A DNA stretch of 45,522 bases from an uncultured Collinsella sp. (GTDB lineage: Bacteria > Actinomycetota > Coriobacteriia > Coriobacteriales > Coriobacteriaceae), in assembly GCA_902490365.1 (NCBI GenBank), contig CABUDQ010000013.1:1-45522 (forward strand), read 5' to 3'. This document shows, piece by piece, positions 5,376 through 11,918 of the stretch (its first letter is position 1; every line of letters starts with the position of its first letter). A program made the translations under genes and the position numbers. The notes beneath the pieces are model-generated. The model was not told where the DNA came from, ran no database searches, and saw nothing but the letters and a program-made list of their open reading frames with translations.

Positions 5376-6887
5376 ATGGCTACGTTCTTTCCCGGTGAGT
5401 CCCACACGTTTTCGGAGTATCTGCTGGTCCCTGGCTATTCGTCCTCGCAGTGCATCCCCAACAACGTCTCTCTTAAGACGCCGCTAACCCGCTTTAAGCG
5501 CGGTGAGAAGCCGGCAATCACCCTGAACATCCCCATGGTTTCCGCCATCATGCAGTCCGTCTCGGGCGTCGACATGGGTGTCGCGCTCGCTACCGAGGGT
5601 GGCCTGTCCTTCATCTACGGTTCTCAGACCCCCGAGTCCGAGGCTGCTATGGTTAAGGCCGTTAAGGATCACAAGGCTGGTTTCGTTCAGTCCGATTCCA
5701 CGCTGACCCCCGACATGACCATGGAGCAGGTCATCGAGCTCAAGGAGAAGACCGGCCACTCCACCATGCCGGTCACCGACGACGGCACTCCCAAGGGCAA
5801 GCTCCTGGGCATCGTCACCAGCCGTGACTATCGCCCCAGCCGCGATGACCACCAGAAGAAGGTTTCCGAGTTCATGACCCCGCGTGAGCAGCTCATCGTG
5901 GGCGACAAGAACATCAGCCTCAAGGTTGCCAACGACGTCATTTGGGACAACAAGCTCAACGCCCTGCCGATCGTCGACGACAACGATCACCTTATGGGCA
6001 TCGTCTTCCGCAAGGACTACGACAGCCACAAGACCAACCCCAACGAGCTGCTCGATAACGACAAGCGCTATATGGTCGGCGCCGGTATCAACACCCGCGA
6101 CTATGCCGAGCGCGTGCCGCTGCTCATCGAGGCTGGCGCCGATGTCCTGTGCATCGACTCCTCCGAGGGCTTCAGTGAGTGGCAGAAGCGCACCATCGAG
6201 TGGATTCGCGCCAACTACGGCGAGGACGTCAAGGTCGGTGCCGGTAACGTCGTCGACGCCGAGGGCTTCCGCTTCTTGGCCGACTGCGGTGCCGACTTCA
6301 TCAAGGTCGGTATCGGCGGCGGTTCCATCTGCATCACTCGCGAGACCAAGGGTATCGGTCGTGGCCAGGCCACCGCGCTGATCGACGTCTGCCGCGCCCG
6401 TGACGAGTACTACGAGGAGACCGGTGTTTACGTGCCCGTGTGCTCCGACGGCGGTATCGTATACGACTACCACATGACGCTCGCCCTTGCTATGGGTGCC
6501 GACTTTATGATGCTGGGTCGCTACTTCGCCCGCTTCGATGAGAGCCCGACCGAGCGCGTCAACGTCAACGGCCAGTACATGAAGGAGTACTGGGGCGAGG
6601 GTTCTGCGCGTGCTCGCAACTGGCAGCGCTACGACCTGGGCGGCGCGGCGAAGCTCAGCTTCGTCGAGGGCGTTGACTCCTACGTTCCCTATGCCGGTTC
6701 CCTCAAGGACGGCGTGGGCGGCACGCTCTACAAGGTCAAGTCCACGATGTGCAACTGCGGCGCCCTCTCGATCCCCGAGCTCCAGGAAAAGGCACGCCTG
6801 ACCCTGGTCAGCTCCACCTCCATCGTCGAAGGCGGTGCCCACGACGTCGTGGTGAAAGACTCTCAGCAGTCTGTGTCTTATCGATAA
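5376..6887 (+). CDS. guaB: IMP dehydrogenase
   Basis: A 503-residue enzyme converting IMP to XMP with NAD+, the committed step of GMP synthesis in the cytosol. ATG 5376 follows AAAAAGGAGA. The catalytic loop is GIGGGSICITRE, with the active-site cysteine at residue 319. The mobile flap is WGEGSARARNWQRYD, with the Arg-Tyr pair at 418-419. Two CBS domains interrupt the barrel at about residues 100-225 (HSTMPVTDDG, LNALPIVDDN). The cysteine and Arg-Tyr positions and the 503-residue length coincide with the Tritrichomonas foetus enzyme as I recall it, rather than with the ~490-residue Bacillus/E. coli type. A single-gene transcript is likely, ended by the hairpin at 7048-7080. Confidence 0.95.
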   Translation: MATFFPGESHTFSEYLLVPGYSSSQCIPNNVSLKTPLTRFKRGEKPAITLNIPMVSAIMQSVSGVDMGVALATEGGLSFIYGSQTPESEAAMVKAVKDHKAGFVQSDSTLTPDMTMEQVIELKEKTGHSTMPVTDDGTPKGKLLGIVTSRDYRPSRDDHQKKVSEFMTPREQLIVGDKNISLKVANDVIWDNKLNALPIVDDNDHLMGIVFRKDYDSHKTNPNELLDNDKRYMVGAGINTRDYAERVPLLIEAGADVLCIDSSEGFSEWQKRTIEWIRANYGEDVKVGAGNVVDAEGFRFLADCGADFIKVGIGGGSICITRETKGIGRGQATALIDVCRARDEYYEETGVYVPVCSDGGIVYDYHMTLALAMGADFMMLGRYFARFDESPTERVNVNGQYMKEYWGEGSARARNWQRYDLGGAAKLSFVEGVDSYVPYAGSLKDGVGGTLYKVKSTMCNCGALSIPELQEKARLTLVSSTSIVEGGAHDVVVKDSQQSVSYR

Positions 6888-6895
6888 GCGGCTTT

Positions 6896-7002
6896 CCCAA
6901 GCACCGCACCTTGGACCTCAAACCGTCGCTCGCGTACCAAAGTACGCGTCGCTCCTCTTTCACGGCAATCTGCGGCACTTGGAAAACCCGACCATGCTTG
7001 GG
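6896..7002. repeat. imperfect inverted-repeat element after guaB
   Basis: This non-coding stretch begins with CCCAAGCA (6896-6903) and ends with its complement TGCTTGGG (6995-7002). In the middle it holds a small hairpin (GCGTA, 6-nt loop, TACGC) within CGCTCGCGTACCAAAGTACG, and it carries CACCGCACCTTGG and TGCGGCACTTGG segments that look related. This resembles a degenerate intergenic repeat. No coding sense was seen. Whether it recurs elsewhere in the genome cannot be told here. Confidence 0.35.
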
Positions 7003-7047
7003 CGGGTAACAAATAGCGGTTGATTCACAACCACGTTATTTAGATAA

Positions 7048-7091
7048 AGCGAGATGCCTGCAAGTCGCAGGCATCTCGCTTGTCGTATTTG
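7048..7091 (+). terminator. intrinsic terminator after guaB
   Basis: A perfect 14-bp stem (7048-7061 with 7067-7080) has a 5-nt loop, followed by TGTCGTATTT. The hairpin is strong but the T-tract is interrupted. Confidence 0.6.
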
Positions 7092-7115
7092 CTATTATCA
7101 ACCAAGTTAACCTTA

Positions 7116-7234
7116 GGGTCGGGCGGCTTAGCTTTGTTCGCTACAAGTTCCGCACGCAAAGAAGAGCACTTAATGTGCTCTTCGTCTTGCGCAGGACTGT
7201 CCGCAGTAGCGAATAAAGCTAAGCCGTCCGACCC
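7116..7234 (+). promoter_or_regulatory. 119-nt long-stem hairpin in the leuS leader
   Basis: The outer arms 7116-7144 and 7206-7234 pair over 29 bp with only two G-U pairs. An apical hairpin (GAAGAGCAC 7161-7169 with GTGCTCTTC 7175-7183, loop TTAAT) and weaker pairs between them make one continuous stem. It ends 23 bp before the leuS start, with AAAGGAG between. No T-box signature (AGGGTGGNACCGCG) and no leucine-rich leader peptide are visible. It may be a leader RNA controlling leuS or a MITE-like insertion. Confidence 0.6.
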
Positions 7235-7257
7235 CAGCTAAGATTAAAGGAGCTGAT

Positions 7258-9834
7258 ATGTGCGATTGCACAGATCATAAGGACGAGATTCCCGCCTACG
7301 ACGCGCAAGCCATTGAGTCCCGGTGGATGAAGGCATGGGACGACGAGAACCTCTTTGCCGTCGACACCGACGCCAGCAAGCCCAAGAAGTACGTGCTCGA
7401 GATGTTCCCGTATCCGTCGGGCGACCTGCACATGGGCCACGCGCGCAACTATACCATCGGCGATGCCATGGCCCGTCAGGCCCGCATGCGCGGCTACGAT
7501 GTGCTGCACCCCATCGGCTTTGACGCCTTTGGCCTGCCTGCCGAGAACGCCGCCATCAAGCACAACACGCAGGCTGCCGCCTGGACGTATAAGAACATGG
7601 ACCAGGCTCTCGCCACGATGAAGCGCATGGGCTTCTCCTACGATCTGGATCGCATGGTCAAGACCTGCAGCCCCGATTATTACCGTTGGGGCCAGTGGAT
7701 CTTTGAGAAGTTGTGGGAAAAGGGCCTGGTTTACCGCAAGAAGAACCCGGTCAACTGGTGCCCCACCTGTAAGACCGTTCTGGCCAACGAGCAGGTCACC
7801 GAGGGCAAGTGCTGGCGCTGCGGCACCGAGCCCGAGAAGCGCGACCTGGAGCAGTGGTACTTCAAGATTACCGAGTACTCTCAGGAGCTGCTCGATGACC
7901 TGGAGAAGCTCCCCGGCTGGCCCGAGCGCGTCAAGCAGATGCAGGCCAACTGGATTGGTCGTTCCGAGGGCGCCGAGGTCGACTTTACCCTGTGCGACCA
8001 GGATGGCGAGCCCATCGAGGGCGACGAGGGCAAGATCACCGTTTTCACCACGCGCGCCGACACGCTCTTTGGCGTTTCCTTCTTTGTCCTGGCTCCTGAG
8101 TACGCCCGTCTGCACGAGCTCGTCGAGGGCACTCAGTACGAGGAAGCCGTCACCAAGATTGTCGAGGACTCCAAGCATATCTCTGCCGTCGAGCGTGCCC
8201 AGGGCACCCTCGAGAAGCACGGCGCCTTTACGGGCCGCTACGTGGTGAACCCCGTCAACGGCGAGAAGATCCCCGTGTGGGTTGCCGACTACGTCGTAGC
8301 CGATTACGGCACCGGTGCCGTCATGGCCGTTCCCTGCGGCGACCAGCGCGACTTTGAGTTCGCCCGCAAGTACGACCTGCCGATCGTGCCGATCATCCTG
8401 GACGATGAGGATCGCGCTGCCGTCGAGGCCAGCGGCGAGACCATCGATACCTTCCACGCCGAGACTGTCGACTGGGATTGCGCCCACGCTGCCGAGGGCA
8501 CGCTCGTCCAGTCCGGCAAGTACACTGGCATGCGCGGTGGTAAGCACTCCGAGGGCGAGGCTGCCATCGTGGCCGACCTCGAGGCCATGGGCTGCGGTCG
8601 TCGCAAGGTCGAGTTCCGCCTGCGCGACTGGCTCATCAGCCGCCAACGCTATTGGGGCAATCCCATCCCGGCCATCCACTGCGAGCACTGCGGCATCGTG
8701 CCCGTGCCCGAGGATCAACTGCCGGTGACGCTGCCCGAGAACCTGGACCTGGGCGCCGGCGAAACCCTCGCCGAGTGCAAGGAGTTCTACGAGACCACCT
8801 GCCCGGTCTGCGGCCGCCCGGCCAAGCGTGAGACCGATACCATGGACACCTTCACCTGCTCCAGCTGGTATTACCTGCGCTATACCGACCCGCATAACAC
8901 CGAGCTGCCCTTCTCCCGCGAGGCTGCCGATCGTTGGATGCCCGTCGATAACTACATCGGCGGCATCGAGCACGCCATTTTGCACCTGCTCTACAGCCGC
9001 TTCTTTACCAAGGCGCTGCGCGATCTGGGCCTGCTGAGTGTGGACGAGCCCTTCACCAACCTGCTGTGCCAGGGCATGGTCAAGGACGAGAACGGCGACA
9101 CCATGTCCAAGTCCAAGGGCAACGTCGTGCCCCCGAGCTCGGTCATTGAACCCTACGGTGCCGACACCATGCGTCTGGCGATCCTGTTTATCGCCCCGCC
9201 CGAGAAGGACTTCGACTGGGATCCCAAGGCCGTCGAGGGCGCCAACCGCTTCATCAAGCGCGCCTGGCGTATCGTTTGGCAGCTCGTCCAGTCCGGCGAC
9301 GCCAACGTGGCCTTCGACAAGTCCGCGCTCGACGAGGTCGCGATGAAGCTCTATCGCGAGCGTCACCGGACCATCGCCAAGTGCACCGAGGACTTCGATC
9401 GCGGCCAGTTCAACACCGCCATCTCGGCCGTCATGGAGCTCGTCAACGCGGCGAGCGCCTACCTCAACGCCACCGAGGGTGCCGCCCGCGACAAGGCGCT
9501 GTGCTACGGCGTGGCCAAGGATATCGTAAGCGTCCTTGCCCCCATCTGCCCGTTCTGGGCCGATGAACTGTGGCATGAGGCACTCGGCTGCGAGGGCAAC
9601 GCCTACACCGCCGCCTGGCCCGAGTTCGACCTGGCCGAGTCCATCGAGGACACGGTGCAGATCGTCGTACAGGTGCTCGGCAAGGTCCGTGGCCGCATCG
9701 ACGTCGCCCGCGACGCCTCCAACGAGGAGATGCAGGCTGCCGCTGAGGAAGCCGTCGCTAAGTGGCTCGAGGGCAAGACGGTCGTCAAGGCCATCTGCGT
9801 GCCCGGCAAGCTGGTCAACCTGGTGGTCAAGTAA
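7258..9834 (+). CDS. leuS: Leucine--tRNA ligase
   Basis: An 858-residue class Ia aminoacyl-tRNA synthetase charging tRNA-Leu. ATG 7258 follows AAAGGAGCTGAT. It has HIGH-type HMGH at residues 58-61 in YPSGDLHMGHARN, and two zinc-binding-like clusters (CPTCK...CWRCG and CEHCG...CPVCG). The large CP1 editing domain lies at about residues 225-430, with the TTRADTLFG and GTGAVMAVP motifs that hydrolyse mischarged tRNA. The KMSKS-type loop is TMSKSKGNVV at 615-624, and the anticodon-binding and C-terminal domains end in IVVQVLGKVRGRI. Length and order are normal. Expression may depend on the long leader hairpin upstream. It stands alone between two terminators. Confidence 0.97.
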   Translation: MCDCTDHKDEIPAYDAQAIESRWMKAWDDENLFAVDTDASKPKKYVLEMFPYPSGDLHMGHARNYTIGDAMARQARMRGYDVLHPIGFDAFGLPAENAAIKHNTQAAAWTYKNMDQALATMKRMGFSYDLDRMVKTCSPDYYRWGQWIFEKLWEKGLVYRKKNPVNWCPTCKTVLANEQVTEGKCWRCGTEPEKRDLEQWYFKITEYSQELLDDLEKLPGWPERVKQMQANWIGRSEGAEVDFTLCDQDGEPIEGDEGKITVFTTRADTLFGVSFFVLAPEYARLHELVEGTQYEEAVTKIVEDSKHISAVERAQGTLEKHGAFTGRYVVNPVNGEKIPVWVADYVVADYGTGAVMAVPCGDQRDFEFARKYDLPIVPIILDDEDRAAVEASGETIDTFHAETVDWDCAHAAEGTLVQSGKYTGMRGGKHSEGEAAIVADLEAMGCGRRKVEFRLRDWLISRQRYWGNPIPAIHCEHCGIVPVPEDQLPVTLPENLDLGAGETLAECKEFYETTCPVCGRPAKRETDTMDTFTCSSWYYLRYTDPHNTELPFSREAADRWMPVDNYIGGIEHAILHLLYSRFFTKALRDLGLLSVDEPFTNLLCQGMVKDENGDTMSKSKGNVVPPSSVIEPYGADTMRLAILFIAPPEKDFDWDPKAVEGANRFIKRAWRIVWQLVQSGDANVAFDKSALDEVAMKLYRERHRTIAKCTEDFDRGQFNTAISAVMELVNAASAYLNATEGAARDKALCYGVAKDIVSVLAPICPFWADELWHEALGCEGNAYTAAWPEFDLAESIEDTVQIVVQVLGKVRGRIDVARDASNEEMQAAAEEAVAKWLEGKTVVKAICVPGKLVNLVVK

Positions 9835-9863
9835 GCGCTGCGCGCTTAGCTGACGCATTAAAG

Positions 9864-9899
9864 ACGAGGGGCGATCAGGTTGGGTCGTCCCTCGTTTTG
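9864..9899 (+). terminator. intrinsic terminator of leuS
   Basis: An 11-bp stem (9864-9874 with 9885-9895, one G-U) carries a 10-nt loop and is followed by TTTTG. It lies 30 bp after the leuS stop. Confidence 0.75.
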
Positions 9900-9976
9900 T
9901 TTAGCCTGGCCGCGGTCAATTGTCCTATTCTTGTGGAGAAGCTGTGCGCACGCTGACCTGCAGATTCGTGCTTTGC

Positions 9977-10005
9977 TTGCACGTTTTCGCAGGTATTGCT
10001 ATAGT
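9977..10005 (+). promoter_or_regulatory. promoter of the rimP-nusA-infB operon
   Basis: TTGCAC (9977-9982) and TATAGT (10000-10005) are spaced 17 bp apart, with an extended -10 TGC (9997-9999). Transcription would begin near 10012, leaving a leader of about 70 nt that contains the hairpin at 10031-10060. Confidence 0.7.
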
Positions 10006-10030
10006 TTGCTTGCAAATGAAGTTGTAATTG

Positions 10031-10063
10031 AAAGAAGTGGGGTTTCGGCCCCGCTTCTTTTTT
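10031..10063 (+). terminator. leader terminator (attenuator candidate) before rimP
   Basis: A 12-bp stem (10031-10042 with 10049-10060, one G-U, loop TTTCGG) runs into TTTTTT at 10058-10063. It lies between the predicted start point and the rimP ribosome binding site. As it precedes the operon encoding NusA, which acts on hairpin-dependent termination, feedback attenuation is plausible but is inference. Confidence 0.7.
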
Positions 10064-10083
10064 GTATGGATGGAGGTGCCGCA

Positions 10084-10578
10084 ATGGTCAAGACCAAGAC
10101 CGAGCAGGCGATCATCGACGCGCTCGAGGCCATCGCTCCCCAGCACGATGTCGACATCGTCGACGTCGAGCTCGTGGGTGCCACCAAAGCCCCCTGCGTG
10201 CGCGTGCGTATCGAGGGTGCCGAGGGTCAGAGCCTGTCGCTCAACGACGTCACGGCCAACACCAAGTGGGTCGGCGATGTGATTGAGGAGCTCGACCCCA
10301 TCTCTTCGAGCTATACGCTCGAGGTGTCGAGCCCGGGTATGGCGCGCCCGCTGCGCCGCCCGAGTGACTTTGCCCGCTTTGTGGGCGAGAACTGCGAGCT
10401 CACCTCTACCGCCACCGAGGGCCGTCGCAAGTACGCCGGCAAGATTGCCACCGCCACCGAGACGAACGTGACCCTCGAGCTCGAGGACGGCGAGTCCGTT
10501 ACCCTCGATTTCTCTGATGTTAAAAAGTGCAAGTTGAAGCCCACCTATGACTTCAAGCCCGCGAAGGAAGGAAAGTAA
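10084..10578 (+). CDS. rimP: Ribosome maturation factor RimP
   Basis: A 164-residue cytosolic protein needed for 30S subunit assembly. ATG 10084 follows GGATGGAGGT. The N-terminal domain (VDIVDVELVGATKAPCVRVRIEG, then LSLNDVTANTKWVGDVIEE) leads into the family signature YTLEVSSPGMARPLRRPSDFARFVG. The C-terminal SH3-like domain includes VTLELEDGESVTLDFSDVKKCKL. It is the first gene of the long operon, and its stop abuts nusA with one base between, so the two are probably translationally coupled. Confidence 0.93.
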   Translation: MVKTKTEQAIIDALEAIAPQHDVDIVDVELVGATKAPCVRVRIEGAEGQSLSLNDVTANTKWVGDVIEELDPISSSYTLEVSSPGMARPLRRPSDFARFVGENCELTSTATEGRRKYAGKIATATETNVTLELEDGESVTLDFSDVKKCKLKPTYDFKPAKEGK

Positions 10579-10579
10579 G

Positions 10580-11827
10580 ATGGCAGCATCCGACATGATG
10601 TCCGCCCTGATGGAGCTTTGCCAGGAGAAGCACATCGACCAGCTCTACCTGATCGACCGCCTGGAGCAGTCGCTCGCCAAGAGCTATGCCGAGATTCTGC
10701 ATCTTGAGTGGGGCGCCAAGGTGACAATCGACCGCACCACCGGCAAGATCTACGTCTACCGCCTGGAGCCGATTGACGATTCCATGGACGAGGAGGGCAA
10801 CTTCACCGAGTTCGAGGAGATCGACGTCACCCCCAAGAACACGAGCCGCATCGCCGCCCAGCACGCCAAGGCCGAGATCAACGCCATCGTGCGCAACTCC
10901 GCCCGCGAGCAGATCTACGAGGAGTTCTCCGGCCGCATCGGTGACCTCATCAGCGGCACCGTGCTGCAGTCCACGCCCGACTTCACGATCGTCAAGATCC
11001 GCGAGGGCGTCGAGGCCGAGCTGCCGCACTTCGACCAGCGCCGTTACGAGAACGAGCGCAACGAGCGCCCGATGGGCGAGCGCTACCTGCACAACCAGCA
11101 CATCAAGGCCGTGATCATCGACGTACGCGACCCCAACTCCAACCTGCAACCGGTTCGCGGCGAGCACAGCCGTCCGCCGATTGTCATCTCCCGCACCCAC
11201 CCCGAGCTCATGCGTCGTCTGTTTGAGCAGGAGGTGCCCGAGATCTATGAGGGCACCGTCCAGATCAAGTCGATCGCCCGCGAGCCCGGCCAGCGCTCCA
11301 AGGTCGCCGTCCACTCGCTCGACGACCGTCTGGATCCCGTGGGCGCCTGCGTCGGCCCCAAGGGCAGCCGTGTTCGCGCTGTCGTGGGCGAGCTCCGTGG
11401 CGAGCGCGTCGACGTCATCCTGTGGGATGCCGATCCTGCCGTCTACGTCGCCAACGCCCTGTCGCCTGCTAAGGTCACCCGCGTCCTCATCGACGAGGAG
11501 AAGGCCTACGCCGGCGTCATCGTGCCCGACGACCAGCTGTCCCTCGCCATCGGCAAGGAGGGCCAGAACGCCCGCCTCGCCGCGCGCCTGACCGGCTGGC
11601 ACATCGACATCAAGTCCGAGACGCTTGCCGCCGACATCCTCAAGAACGTTCCCGTTCACGAGGAGCCCGCCGCCGACCTGATCGGTGACGAGGAGGACGA
11701 GGACGTCCGCCGCTGCGAGTACGTGTCCGAGGACGGCATCCAGTGCCGCAACCAGGCTCGTCCCGGCTCCCGTTTCTGCGGTGTCCACGACACCGACGCC
11801 TTCGATGATGCGGAGGACCTGATCTAG
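10580..11827 (+). CDS. nusA: Transcription termination/antitermination factor NusA with an added Cys/His tail
   Basis: A 415-residue RNA polymerase partner controlling pausing, termination and antitermination. ATG 10580 has GGAAGGAAAG upstream, overlapping the rimP end. The domains are an N-terminal polymerase-binding domain (about 1-125), S1 (about 130-200, GRIGDLISGTVLQ), and two KH domains (DPVGACVGPKGSRVRAVVGEL and LSLAIGKEGQNARLAARLTGW, up to about 350). After KH2 comes an acidic linker and an unusual tail: C379-X9-C389-X10-C400-X2-H403, in the pattern RCEYVSEDGIQCRNQA...SRFCGVH. This looks like a small zinc-binding knuckle known as a stand-alone motif in other proteins. The ylxR and ylxQ genes often found after nusA are absent. 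Confidence 0.95.
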   Translation: MAASDMMSALMELCQEKHIDQLYLIDRLEQSLAKSYAEILHLEWGAKVTIDRTTGKIYVYRLEPIDDSMDEEGNFTEFEEIDVTPKNTSRIAAQHAKAEINAIVRNSAREQIYEEFSGRIGDLISGTVLQSTPDFTIVKIREGVEAELPHFDQRRYENERNERPMGERYLHNQHIKAVIIDVRDPNSNLQPVRGEHSRPPIVISRTHPELMRRLFEQEVPEIYEGTVQIKSIAREPGQRSKVAVHSLDDRLDPVGACVGPKGSRVRAVVGELRGERVDVILWDADPAVYVANALSPAKVTRVLIDEEKAYAGVIVPDDQLSLAIGKEGQNARLAARLTGWHIDIKSETLAADILKNVPVHEEPAADLIGDEEDEDVRRCEYVSEDGIQCRNQARPGSRFCGVHDTDAFDDAEDLI

Positions 11828-11918
11828 CGCGCGGTCGCGCCGGGCGGGTCCCGGCGCATCTCCCACGCTCGTTCAGTCTCTAGGCACCCAAGGTGCCAGA
11901 AAGGGTAGGTGAAGTCAT

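Noticed and set aside
5484..6842. Long antisense open frame over guaB (452 aa)
   Set aside because: Its Val/Gly/Asp/Leu-rich composition is the mirror of GC-rich guaB codons; the plus strand is a clear enzyme.
7116..7234. T-box riboswitch or leucine leader peptide before leuS
   Set aside because: The T-box core sequence is absent. The only short frame (GTG 7175) has two leucines in 13 codons.
7219..9858. 879-aa minus-strand open frame over leuS
   Set aside because: A shadow of third-position GC bias; leuS motifs are complete on the plus strand.
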